From contig JAGHZU010000004.1 of assembly GCA_017745235.1 (NCBI GenBank), positions 186,001 to 250,000 on the forward strand: DNA of 64,000 bases, read 5' to 3'. Position 1 is the first letter of the stretch. Every line of letters begins with the position of its first letter. Shown in pieces: positions 51,923 through 60,344 of this stretch. The translations under genes were made by a program, and so were the position numbers. The DNA comes from Caulobacter sp. Its GTDB lineage: Bacteria > Pseudomonadota > Alphaproteobacteria > Caulobacterales > Caulobacteraceae. The notes beneath the pieces were generated by a model. It was not told the DNA's origin. It worked only from the letters and a program-made list of their open reading frames with translations, and did no database searches.

Positions 51923-52435
51923 ATGACGACCTCGCCACCTGAACGGGAAGGCCCCGTCGCGCAGCCTGCTTTCGCCCTACGCCCCGAGACCGAGGCCGAC
52001 GCGCCCTTCCGCCTGGCCCTGTTCCGCGCCTCGCGCGGACCGGGCTGGGACCAGACGCTCATTCCGCCGGACCTTCTGACCAAGATCATGGAGCAGCAGT
52101 TCCACGCCCAGACCCAGGGCTACCGCGCCGCCTTTCCCGACGCCCGGCTCGAGATCGTCATGGTCGAGGGCGTCCCGGCCGGCCGGTTGGCCACCCACCG
52201 CGCGCCCGGGGTCCTGCACCTGATCGACATCGCCGTGACGCCAGAGCGGCGGGGCCAGGGCGTGGGCGGGGCGATCCTGCGCGACCTGATGGACGAGGCG
52301 CGCGCGGCCGGCGCGCCGCTGACCCTGGAAGTCGCCCGCGACAACCTCGACGCCCAACGGCTCTACCACCGCCTTGGCTTCGCCCTGGCTGGCGCGAGCG
52401 ACACTCACCTGGCCCTGCGCTGGGACCCGGCATGA
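51923..52435 (+). CDS. GNAT-family N-acetyltransferase
   Basis: This is a 170-residue acetyltransferase. The acetyl-CoA-binding region (motif A) is IDIAVTPERRGQGVGGAILRDLMDEARAAG, followed by motif B LEVARDNLDAQRLYHRLGF. The substrate is unknown. Its stop overlaps the start of the Gfo/Idh/MocA oxidoreductase, so it may modify an amino sugar made by that pathway. It also lies beside the collar genes, as is common for GNAT genes near such proteins. Confidence 0.87.
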   Translation: MTTSPPEREGPVAQPAFALRPETEADAPFRLALFRASRGPGWDQTLIPPDLLTKIMEQQFHAQTQGYRAAFPDARLEIVMVEGVPAGRLATHRAPGVLHLIDIAVTPERRGQGVGGAILRDLMDEARAAGAPLTLEVARDNLDAQRLYHRLGFALAGASDTHLALRWDPA

Positions 52436-53397
52436 GCCGCCTGGCCGTCATCGGCTGCGGCGCCTGGGGCCGCAACCTGATCCGCACCTGCGCCGAACTG
52501 GGCGTCCTGGGCGCGGTCGCGGACGCCGACCCGGCGGCGGCCTCGGAGCAGGCGGCGGCCTGGAACGTGCCCGCCCTCCCCCTTGCCGACATCCTGGCCG
52601 ATCCCACCTTCCCCGCGGTGATCCTGGCCACCCCGGCCCCGACGCACATCCCCCTGGCCCACCTGGCGCTGGACCACGGCAAGGACGTGTTCGTCGAAAA
52701 GCCCCTGGCCCTCACCCTGGACGAGGCCGAGGCCCTGGCCGCCCGCCTGCGCGGCTCGGACCGGATCTTCATGGTCGGCCACCTGCTGCGGCATCATCCG
52801 GCGTTCGAGACCCTGCTGGCCATGGTCCGCCGCGGCGACATCGGCCGGCTCCACCACGTCACCGCCTCGCGCCTGAACCTGGGGCGCGTGCGCACCCACG
52901 AAGACGCCTTTCTCAGCCTTTCGCCGCACGATCTGTCGATGGTGCTGGCCCTGGCGGGCGAGCAGCCTGAGCGCATCCACGCCGTGGGCCGCACCGCGCC
53001 AGGCCGTAGCGTGGCCGACGAGACCCGCGTGGACCTGCTGTTCCCGTCCGGCCTGCACGCCCACGTCGCCGCCAGCTGGCTCAACCCCTTCAAGGAGCAG
53101 CGGCTCGTTGTGGTGGGCGAGACCGGCGCCCTGGTCTTCGACGACACGCGGCCCTGGCCCGAGAAGCTGAGCCACCGCGTCCAGCGCGTCGCAGACGCGC
53201 CGGACGGTCCGCGCGCCGTCGGGGAGGATCCTCGCCTCGTTCCCCTGGAGCCCGAGGCGCCCCTGACCCGGGAAATCCGCGCCTTCGTCGCGTGCTGCGC
53301 CGCCCGGAAACGTCCGGTCACCGACATCGAGGAAGGCCTGGGCGTGCAAAGGGTCCTGGAGGCCGTCCAGAAGATCCTGGCCTCTCCGGGCGGATAG
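52432..53397 (+). CDS. Gfo/Idh/MocA-family oxidoreductase (WbpB-like)
   Basis: This is a 321-residue NAD(P)-dependent sugar dehydrogenase. The Rossmann motif LAVIGCGAWGRNLIRTCAEL, the family EKP (FVEKPLALT), and the catalytic-type SLSPHDLSMVLAL support it. WbpB/WlbA, which oxidise the 3-OH of UDP-GlcNAcA, are the closest functional analogues given the neighbours. Coupled to the GNAT gene. Confidence 0.85.
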   Translation: MSRLAVIGCGAWGRNLIRTCAELGVLGAVADADPAAASEQAAAWNVPALPLADILADPTFPAVILATPAPTHIPLAHLALDHGKDVFVEKPLALTLDEAEALAARLRGSDRIFMVGHLLRHHPAFETLLAMVRRGDIGRLHHVTASRLNLGRVRTHEDAFLSLSPHDLSMVLALAGEQPERIHAVGRTAPGRSVADETRVDLLFPSGLHAHVAASWLNPFKEQRLVVVGETGALVFDDTRPWPEKLSHRVQRVADAPDGPRAVGEDPRLVPLEPEAPLTREIRAFVACCAARKRPVTDIEEGLGVQRVLEAVQKILASPGG

Positions 53398-53553
53398 CGG
53401 CCGGGCCAAGGCCTCCCCGGGATTACCCCCATGGCGCTCACTCTACGACCAGACAATCATAACTTGCTCAAGCCCTTGTTCGAGGTAGGTTTCCCTGATG
53501 CTAGACGGCCACGCGACCCATAACGCGAGGCGGGGAACCGAGGGGGACAACCG

Positions 53554-54924
53554 ATGAACGCCCACGTTTCCGCTCTCGCATCCGACGCCCTGGCCGAGCC
53601 CGAAGCCGGCGCCGCCGACTTCCAGGTCCTTCTTCGCAAGATCCTCGCGCGCCAGGCCACCGTGGCCGTGGTGGGCATGGGCTATGTCGGGCTTCCGCTC
53701 TCCGAGGCCTTCGCCGCCGCCGGCTTCCCGGTGCTGGGCTTCGACCTGGACCTCCAGAAGCTGGCGAGTCTGGAGCGGGGCCGATCGTACATGCGCCACT
53801 TCTCGGACGCCCGCGTGGCGGCCATGCGCGACCAGGGTTTCGTCGTCACCGCCCAGGCCGACCAGCTGTCGACCGCCGACGTGGTGCTGATCTGCGTGCC
53901 GACGCCTGTCACCTCGCATCGCACGCCCGACCTCAGCCATGTGGTCGAGGCCGCCGAGACCCTGGCCCACACCCTGAGGCCCGACCAGTTGGTGGTGCTG
54001 GAATCCACCACCTTTCCCGGCGCCACCACAGACGTGCTCAAGCCGATCCTGGAACGCGGCGGCCTGCGCGCGGGCCGGGACTTCGCCCTGGCCTACTCGC
54101 CCGAGCGCGAGGACCCGGGCAACCACGCCTTCGGCGCGGGATCCATTCCCAAGATCGTCGGCGCCGAGAGCCCGGCCGAGCAGCGCGTGGCCTGTGCGCT
54201 GTACGACGCCATCACCACCACCGTGCCGGTGCGCGACACCCGCACGGCCGAAGCGGTGAAGCTGACCGAGAACGTCTTCCGCTTCGTCAACATCGCCCTG
54301 GTCAACGAGCTGAAGGGCGCCTTCGAGGCGCTCGACATCGACGTATGGGACGTGATCGCCGCGGCCCGCACCAAGCCCTTCGGCTTCATGCCCTTCTTTC
54401 CCGGTCCAGGCGTGGGCGGACACTGCATACCGGTGGATCCCTTCTACCTGACCTGGAGCGCCAAGGCGCAAGGCGCGAGCCTGCGCATGGTCGAACTGGC
54501 CGGCGAGATCTCGGAGGCCATGCCCGAGCAGGTGGTCCGCAAGGCCGGCGCCGCCCTGGCCGCGGCGGGCCGCCCGTCTCTGATCGGCGCGCACGTGCTG
54601 GTCGTCGGCGTGGCCTACAAGCGCAACATCGACGACGTGCGCGAGACGCCCGCCCGCGACATTATCGAAATCCTGCGCAGCCGAGGCGCCCTGGTCGCCT
54701 ACCACGACCCGCTGGTGCCCGAATTCACCGTGGGCGAGGTCACGCTGTTTTCGGTCGACGCCCGCCGCGAGGTGCTGGCCGGCTTCGACTGCGCGATCGT
54801 CGTCACCGACCACGATGACATAGACTACGAGGCCCTGGCGCGCGGCGTGCCCCTGGTGGTCGACACCCGCAACGCCACGGCCGGTCTCGCCGCCGACCTG
54901 GCCGCCAAGATCGTCAAGGCCTGA
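53554..54924 (+). CDS. UDP-N-acetylglucosamine 6-dehydrogenase (WbpA-like)
   Basis: This is a 456-residue UDP-sugar dehydrogenase. The N-terminal Rossmann fold is VAVVGMGYVGLPLSEAFAAAG. The catalytic cysteine lies in GVGGHCIPVDPFYLTW, and the C-terminal domain contains LVVGVAYKRNIDDVRETPARD. The type with the long N-terminus and GxGPGVGGHCIP motif oxidises UDP-HexNAc to the uronic acid. The gene starts after a separate promoter region (157 bases) and heads a tight run of biosynthetic genes. Confidence 0.92.
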   Translation: MNAHVSALASDALAEPEAGAADFQVLLRKILARQATVAVVGMGYVGLPLSEAFAAAGFPVLGFDLDLQKLASLERGRSYMRHFSDARVAAMRDQGFVVTAQADQLSTADVVLICVPTPVTSHRTPDLSHVVEAAETLAHTLRPDQLVVLESTTFPGATTDVLKPILERGGLRAGRDFALAYSPEREDPGNHAFGAGSIPKIVGAESPAEQRVACALYDAITTTVPVRDTRTAEAVKLTENVFRFVNIALVNELKGAFEALDIDVWDVIAAARTKPFGFMPFFPGPGVGGHCIPVDPFYLTWSAKAQGASLRMVELAGEISEAMPEQVVRKAGAALAAAGRPSLIGAHVLVVGVAYKRNIDDVRETPARDIIEILRSRGALVAYHDPLVPEFTVGEVTLFSVDARREVLAGFDCAIVVTDHDDIDYEALARGVPLVVDTRNATAGLAADLAAKIVKA

Positions 54925-54930
54925 CCGCAG

Positions 54931-55566
54931 ATGAGCGACCGCCAACCGCCCGCCGCGTGGGTCCACCCCCTGGCCGACGTCGAGGCCGGCGCCCGCCTGG
55001 GTCCGCGCACGCGCGTCTGGCGCTTCAGCCACGTGGCTGCGGGGGCCAGCATCGGCGCCGACTGCGTGCTGGGCCAGAACGTCGCCGTGGGGCCGGACGT
55101 CACCGTGGGCGACCGCTGCAAGATCCAGAACAATGTCAGCCTCTACAAGGGCGTGACCCTGGAGGACGGGGTGTTCTGCGGCCCAAGCTGCGTCTTCACC
55201 AACGTCACCACGCCGCGCGCCGAAATCGAGCGCAAGAGCGAGTTCAAGCCCACCCTGGTGCGGCGCGGGGCCAGCATCGGCGCCAACGCCACCATCCTGT
55301 GCGGAACCACCCTGGGGGCCTATTGCCTGGTCGGCGCGGGAGCCGTCGTCACCCACGACGTGCCGCCGCTGGCCCTGGTGACCGGCGTTCCCGCCCGGCG
55401 CACCGGCTGGGTCAGCCACGCCGGCGAGGTGCTGGGTCCGGACCTCGTCTGCCCCCGCACCGGCGACCGCTACGCCGAGCAGCGCCAGGGCCTGGTCCGC
55501 ATCGTCAACCTCTCGGGCTTCGGCGACGACGAAGCCCCCGTCCAGCAGTCAGTGAGTCACGGATGA
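54931..55566 (+). CDS. Hexapeptide-repeat N-acetyltransferase (WbpD-like)
   Basis: This is a 211-residue left-handed beta-helix acetyltransferase: AAWVHPLADVEAGARLGPRT, VWRFSHVAAGASIGADCVLG, QNVAVGPDVTVGDRCKIQNN, VSLYKGVTLEDGVFCGPSCV, FTNVTTPRAEIERKSEFKPT and GASIGANATILCGTTLGAYC. The KIQNNVSLYKGV and FTNVTTPRA segments are typical of WbpD/WlbB, which acetylate the 3-amino group of UDP-GlcNAc(3N)A. It is in an operon with the dehydrogenase (6-base gap). Confidence 0.92.
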   Translation: MSDRQPPAAWVHPLADVEAGARLGPRTRVWRFSHVAAGASIGADCVLGQNVAVGPDVTVGDRCKIQNNVSLYKGVTLEDGVFCGPSCVFTNVTTPRAEIERKSEFKPTLVRRGASIGANATILCGTTLGAYCLVGAGAVVTHDVPPLALVTGVPARRTGWVSHAGEVLGPDLVCPRTGDRYAEQRQGLVRIVNLSGFGDDEAPVQQSVSHG

Positions 55567-56480
55567 AGCGCGCCCTGGTCATCGGGTCGGAAGGCAATAT
55601 CGGCAAGCCGCTGGCCGCCCACCTGCGCGCCCAGGGCTGGGAGGTGCTGTGCGCCGACATCAAGCCGGGCTGGCGCAAGGACTACCTGCAGGTCGACATC
55701 AACCAGCCCGCCGACCTGATGCCCACCCTGCGTTGGAAGCCCGACGTGATCTTCGCCCTGGCCGCGGTGGTCAGCCGGGTGACGTGCGAGCAGGCCTCCA
55801 GCCTGGCCGTCAGCACCAATCTGGGCGGGTTGAACAACGTGGTGCTGCTGGCCCAGGCGGCCGACGCCAAGCTGGTCTACTTCTCGACCTCCGAGGTCTA
55901 CGGCCCCACTGACGGCCCCATGGACGAGGTCGAAACCGTTCCCCGTCCCAACAACCGCTACGGCCTGACCAAGCTGCTGGGCGAGCAACTGGTCGAGTAC
56001 GAGGTGGCCCAGCACGGCCTGCGCGCCGTCACCCTGCGGCCCTTCATGATCTACGACGAGAACGAAGACTTTGGCGACCATCGCTCCGCCATGATCCGCT
56101 TCGCCCATGATCTGGCGCGGGGCCGCCCGATCGAGGTGCACCGGGGAAGCGCCCGGGGCTGGCTGCACATCTCCGACGCCGTCCGCGCGATCGAGGCCGC
56201 CGCCGGGCTCGAGGACTACGCCGTCGTCAACATCGGCCACCCCGATGTCACCCCGATCGACGCCCTGGCCGAGGGGCTGCGCGCGCGGTTGTCGGCGCCG
56301 GCTTCCCTCGTCACCACCCGCGACCTGCCCGTGCGCATGACCGCGGCCAAGCAGCCCAGCCTCTCGCGCATGCGCGACCTGCTGGGCGTGACCCCGGCGG
56401 TCTCCCTGGATGAGGGCCTCGACCGAGTGGTGGCCCGCGTGCGCGCCAGGCTGGCCTTGCAGGCCCAGGCGGGAGCGTGA
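55563..56480 (+). CDS. NAD-dependent epimerase/dehydratase (SDR)
   Basis: This is a 305-residue extended SDR: a variant glycine-rich motif VIGSEGNIGKPLAAHLRAQG, the catalytic YxxxK in NNRYGLTKLLGEQLVEYEVA, and Ser/Thr in VYFSTSEVYGP. It overlaps both neighbours by four bases. A nucleotide-sugar 4-epimerase or dehydratase activity is likely but undetermined. Confidence 0.85.
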   Translation: MKRALVIGSEGNIGKPLAAHLRAQGWEVLCADIKPGWRKDYLQVDINQPADLMPTLRWKPDVIFALAAVVSRVTCEQASSLAVSTNLGGLNNVVLLAQAADAKLVYFSTSEVYGPTDGPMDEVETVPRPNNRYGLTKLLGEQLVEYEVAQHGLRAVTLRPFMIYDENEDFGDHRSAMIRFAHDLARGRPIEVHRGSARGWLHISDAVRAIEAAAGLEDYAVVNIGHPDVTPIDALAEGLRARLSAPASLVTTRDLPVRMTAAKQPSLSRMRDLLGVTPAVSLDEGLDRVVARVRARLALQAQAGA

Positions 56481-57562
56481 CCCCTCGCGTCCTCACCGTC
56501 GTCGGCGCCCGGCCCCAGTTCGTCAAGGCCATGCCCGTCAGCCGCGCCCTGCGCGGGGCGGGTCTGGCCGAAGTCCTGGTCCACACCGGCCAGCACCACG
56601 ACGCCCTGCTGTCGGACGCCTTCTTCCAGGCCCTGAACCTGCCCGAACCCGCCGAGAACCTGGGGATCCACGGCGGTTCGCACGGCGAGATGACCGGCCG
56701 GATGCTGGCGGCCCTGGACAGGGTGATCGCCCGCCACGCGCCCGACCTGGTGCTGGTCTACGGCGACACCAACTCCACCCTGGCCGGCGCCCTGGCCGCG
56801 GCCAAGAACGGCGTGCCCGTGGCCCATGTCGAGGCGGGCCTGCGGGTGTTCGACCGCTCGATGCCCGAGGAAACCAACCGCGTCGTCGTCGACCACCTGA
56901 GCCGCCTGCTGTTCGCCCCGACGCGTGCGGCCGTGGGCCATCTCGCGCGCGAGGGCCTGACCGACGGCGTGCTGCACGTGGGCGACGTGATGTACGACGC
57001 CGCACGGATGATGGCCGCCCTGCCCGCCAGCGAGCCGACGGCGGCTCAGCGCCTGGGCCTTTCGCCCGGCGGCTACGCCCTGGCCACCCTGCACCGCGCG
57101 GCCACCACCGGCGACGCCGCCAGCCTGGGCGCAGCGATCGCCTTCCTGCGCGAACGGGCGAGCGAGCAGCCCGTCGTCCTGCCCCTGCATCCCCGCACCC
57201 GCGACGCCACCGCCCGCCTGGGCGTCGGCCTGGACGGCCTGCTGGTGATAGAACCGGTGGGACCGCTGGAGATGCAGCGCCTGCTGGCCGGCTGCGCGGC
57301 GGTGTTCACCGATTCCGGCGGCCTGCAGAAGGAAGCCTATTTTCACCGAAAGCCCTGTGTGACATTGCGCGACGGCACCGAATGGACCGAGACCGTGGAC
57401 GCGGGATGGAACAGGCTCTGGACCGTCGCCGACTACCGTCCGCGCCGGGACATTCCGGACTATGGCCAGGGCGACGCCGCGCGGCGCATCGCCGAGGCGA
57501 TCAATCATTTCCTGGCGCCCGGGGCCGCGACGCCCCGCGCCCCTGCTGATGTCGAGGGCTGA
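56477..57562 (+). CDS. UDP-GlcNAc-type 2-epimerase (WecB/WbpI-like)
   Basis: This is a 361-residue non-hydrolysing UDP-N-acetylhexosamine 2-epimerase: VLTVVGARPQFVKAMPVSRA, EVLVHTGQHHDALLSDAFF, LVYGDTNSTLAGALAAAKNG, VAHVEAGLRVFDRSMPEETN and VFTDSGGLQKEAYF. In context, the WbpI reaction, converting the diacetamido-glucuronate to the manno form, is the likeliest. The GTG start overlaps the upstream stop. Confidence 0.92.
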   Translation: MTPRVLTVVGARPQFVKAMPVSRALRGAGLAEVLVHTGQHHDALLSDAFFQALNLPEPAENLGIHGGSHGEMTGRMLAALDRVIARHAPDLVLVYGDTNSTLAGALAAAKNGVPVAHVEAGLRVFDRSMPEETNRVVVDHLSRLLFAPTRAAVGHLAREGLTDGVLHVGDVMYDAARMMAALPASEPTAAQRLGLSPGGYALATLHRAATTGDAASLGAAIAFLRERASEQPVVLPLHPRTRDATARLGVGLDGLLVIEPVGPLEMQRLLAGCAAVFTDSGGLQKEAYFHRKPCVTLRDGTEWTETVDAGWNRLWTVADYRPRRDIPDYGQGDAARRIAEAINHFLAPGAATPRAPADVEG

Positions 57563-57571
57563 GGTCGAGGC

Positions 57572-58957
57572 ATGAAGGACCCCCGGAGGCTTCGCCGCTC
57601 CATTCAGGAGGCGGCCAAGACCCGCCTGCGGACCCACGCACGGCTGCGCGCCAAGGAAGGCGAGCGGCCGCTGCGCATCCTGCTGGCCTGCAACTATGAT
57701 CCGGCCAACGCCGCGACGGTGTGCGACCACATCAACGCGTTCGTGCGCCACTCTCGCGGTACGGTCCACGTGCTGTCGGGCACGGGCGAGATCTTCCAGG
57801 ACATCCACCTGCCCGACTTCGACGTGGTGGTCGTCCACTACTCGCTGGCCCTGGCCCTGGACTCCTATGTCAGCCCCCGCTCGCGCCGCGCCCTGGCCGA
57901 GTTCAAGGGGGTCAAGGCGATGTTCATCCAGGACGAATACCGCTTCGTGAACGCCACCCTCGCGGCGATGGAGGCGTGCGGGATCGACGTGGTCTTCACC
58001 TGCCTGGCCCCCGCCGAGGCCGCGCGGGTCTACGGGGGGATCCGGAACGGCGCGGTGCGCACCGAGCAGGTCCTGACCGGCTATGTCCCCGACGTGCTGG
58101 CGGCCATCCCGCCCCTGCCCCTGACCTCGCGTCCCATCATGGTCGGCTATCGGGGCCGCACCTATCCCGCCTGGCACGGCGAGCAGGGCCGCGAAAAGAT
58201 CCGCATCGGCAAGCGGTTCAAGCGCGACGCCTTCCGTTTCGGCCTGTCCACCGACATCGCCTGGTCCGAGCGCAGCCGGCTCTATGGCCGCGACTGGCTG
58301 GCCTTCATCCGCCGCTGCCGGGCCGTCCTGGCGGTGGAGAGCGGCGCCAGCGTGTTCGACTTCGACGGCGGCGTGGCCGCACGCAGCGAGACCTTCGCCA
58401 CCCTGCGGGAGCGGCGCAGCCGGATTCCGGGCCTGACCCGCGAAACCCCGTACGAGATCCTGCGCGAACGGTATTTCGCCGGCCGCGAGGATCTGATCGA
58501 CATCGCCCAGATCTCACCCCGCGTCTTCGAGGCCATCGCCCTGCGGACGCTGGTGATCGCCTATCCGGGCCGCTACTCCGACGTCATCCAGCCCTGGCGG
58601 CATTACATCCCGCTGGAAAAGGACCACGGCAACATGGCGCAGGTGGTCCAGGCGCTGCGCGACGACGACAAGGTCGCCGAGATCATCACCAACGCCTATG
58701 CCGAGGTGGCGCTCAATCCCGCCTACAGCTACGCGACCATGGTCGACCACTTCGACCGGGTGATCGAGGAACTGGCTCCCCAGCGCGCCCGCGCCGAGGA
58801 GTCCGACCTGACCGAGGACGATTTCCGCGACGCCTTCCCCAAGGTGCTGGTCGAAAACCCCCACGCCATGGGCCGGCCCAGCCTGGCCCGCCGGCTGGCT
58901 CGCCAGGTCATCCGCCGCGCCCGGCTCGACTGGGTGGTGCGCCGTCTTCGAGGCTGA
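57572..58957 (+). CDS. Glycosyltransferase-like protein (paralogue A)
   Basis: This is a 461-residue protein with a Lys/Arg-rich N-terminus (RRLRRSIQEAAKTRLRTHAR), then LRILLACNYDPANAATVCDH and DVVVVHYSLALAL, looking like a GT-B glycosyltransferase. The C-terminal half has SPRVFEAIALRTLVIAYPGR and DVIQPWRHYIPLEKDHGN, the donor-site type segment of family 1 enzymes. It lies 9 bases after the epimerase and is probably the assembly enzyme for the operon's sugar. The protein encoded at 59122-60213 on the opposite strand is a diverged relative. Confidence 0.75.
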   Translation: MKDPRRLRRSIQEAAKTRLRTHARLRAKEGERPLRILLACNYDPANAATVCDHINAFVRHSRGTVHVLSGTGEIFQDIHLPDFDVVVVHYSLALALDSYVSPRSRRALAEFKGVKAMFIQDEYRFVNATLAAMEACGIDVVFTCLAPAEAARVYGGIRNGAVRTEQVLTGYVPDVLAAIPPLPLTSRPIMVGYRGRTYPAWHGEQGREKIRIGKRFKRDAFRFGLSTDIAWSERSRLYGRDWLAFIRRCRAVLAVESGASVFDFDGGVAARSETFATLRERRSRIPGLTRETPYEILRERYFAGREDLIDIAQISPRVFEAIALRTLVIAYPGRYSDVIQPWRHYIPLEKDHGNMAQVVQALRDDDKVAEIITNAYAEVALNPAYSYATMVDHFDRVIEELAPQRARAEESDLTEDDFRDAFPKVLVENPHAMGRPSLARRLARQVIRRARLDWVVRRLRG

Positions 58958-58960
58958 CGG

Positions 58961-59125
58961 CTACTCGCCCCGCAACCAGCGACGGATTGGGCTCATGCGG
59001 GCCACCCCGCGCAGAACCACTCGGACCGGCGCGGGGGCCCGCATCCAGTTGGCCTCGACCATGACCAGCGCCCAGCCGCCCCATTCGCGCAGGCGCAGGA
59101 ACAGGCGCAGTGGGAACCCGTTCAC
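58961..59125 (-). CDS. Small basic protein coupled to paralogue B
   Basis: This is a 54-residue ORF, VNGFPLRLFLRLREWGGWAL, then VMVEANWMRAPAPVRVVLRG. Its GTG overlaps the stop of the upstream glycosyltransferase-like gene (GTGA), and its stop lies four bases from the end of the convergent gene, so it fills the gap exactly. It is amphipathic and arginine-rich, perhaps peripheral to the membrane. No family known. Confidence 0.5.
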   Translation of the reverse strand: MNGFPLRLFLRLREWGGWALVMVEANWMRAPAPVRVVLRGVARMSPIRRWLRGE

Positions 59126-60213
59126 GCCAGCACCTGCCGGACGACGTCGCCAACCACCGCGCGCCAGGTGAAACGGCCCGAAGACACCACATGCTCGTAG
59201 GCCCTGTCGACCATGGCCTGGGCGTAGGCGGGATCACGGCTGAGATCCAGCGCCTGATCCATGTCCGACAAGTCCCGACGCACGGGCTGGTAATGAACCC
59301 CCGCCTCCAGGACGCCGCTGTAGTCGCCCTCGACCAGGACCTGGAAGGTCCGCGTGGCGGCCGCTTCCAGGTGGCGGGGCGAGAGGGCCCTCACCTCCAG
59401 CGATCCGTCGAGGCGCACCGTCGAGGGGGGCGGCTTCCAGTCCTGGGTCAGGGGCGAGGTCTCGTCCAGCGCCAGCACGCCGGCCGGATCCAGCAAGGAC
59501 GAGCCGCCCTCGACGCCCGCCACCGCCCGGCTGGCGCCAAGCAGGCGGATCCAGTCGTCGCCCACCAGGCGACGCTCGCCGTCCACGGCCACGTCGGCGA
59601 CATGGCCGCGCCGCCTGGCCCAATCGGCCGCGCGCAGCCCCACCTCGCGCTTGAGCAGTCCCATCTCGCCCAGCCAGGCCGGGGCCGACCAAGCCCGGTA
59701 GCTGACGGCGATGGGGCGGGCGGCCAGGTCGGGCGACACGCGCCGCGCCGTCCGGACCAGATCGTCATCCACATAGGCCGTCAGGAAGCGGCGAATGGCG
59801 TAGCCGCGTCCCGCCGCCGGATAGAAGGCCTCCCACAGCGCTGGCTCCAGCGCCGTCAGCAGAAGGTCGATCCGCGCTTCGCCCAGGAACGCGCGCAAAC
59901 GCCCAAGGCTCAGGAACTCGTCCAGCGGCGCGGCGACTCGCCGAGCGTGCGCCGGCAGGGCCGCCGCGACCTCGCCCAAAGCGTCCCATCCCGTGGGCGT
60001 ATAGCGGGCCGCCAGGGCCGTGGCGTCGAAGACCACCATGTCCGGATCCAGCGCCGTGAGCCACCGGGCCTTGAACGGAAAGGCGATGTTGAAGAAGACC
60101 ACGCGCCCTGGAAAATGCGCCTTCCAGGCGAAAATGCGCCGGTGCTCCCAGCGCCGCATGGGCCACTGGCCGCGCCAGGCGTAGATCACCAGAAGCGTGG
60201 GGCGTCGCGGCAA
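59122..60213 (-). CDS. Glycosyltransferase-like protein (paralogue B)
   Basis: This is a 363-residue protein that aligns by eye with paralogue A. The matches are SYRAWSAPAWLGEMGLLKRE with GYRGRTYPAWHGEQGREKIR, LVGDDWIRLLGASRAVAGVE with LYGRDWLAFIRRCRAVLAVE, and LSPRHLEAAATRTFQVLVEG with ISPRVFEAIALRTLVIAYPG. Its N-terminus is different (TLLVIYAWRGQWPMRRWEHR). Glycosyltransferase activity is inferred. It may extend the same polysaccharide. Confidence 0.7.
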   Translation of the reverse strand: MPRRPTLLVIYAWRGQWPMRRWEHRRIFAWKAHFPGRVVFFNIAFPFKARWLTALDPDMVVFDATALAARYTPTGWDALGEVAAALPAHARRVAAPLDEFLSLGRLRAFLGEARIDLLLTALEPALWEAFYPAAGRGYAIRRFLTAYVDDDLVRTARRVSPDLAARPIAVSYRAWSAPAWLGEMGLLKREVGLRAADWARRRGHVADVAVDGERRLVGDDWIRLLGASRAVAGVEGGSSLLDPAGVLALDETSPLTQDWKPPPSTVRLDGSLEVRALSPRHLEAAATRTFQVLVEGDYSGVLEAGVHYQPVRRDLSDMDQALDLSRDPAYAQAMVDRAYEHVVSSGRFTWRAVVGDVVRQVLA

Positions 60214-60344
60214 GACTAGACGCCTGCGTCGCCCAGGCAGGACGATCCGAAGTTCATCGACGCCCCCGCTCGACGCTCACATCACGAGCGCGCAACCTCG
60301 CGGGCGTCGGGCGTCCGTGTCAACGTCTAAGGGCAGGACACCAC

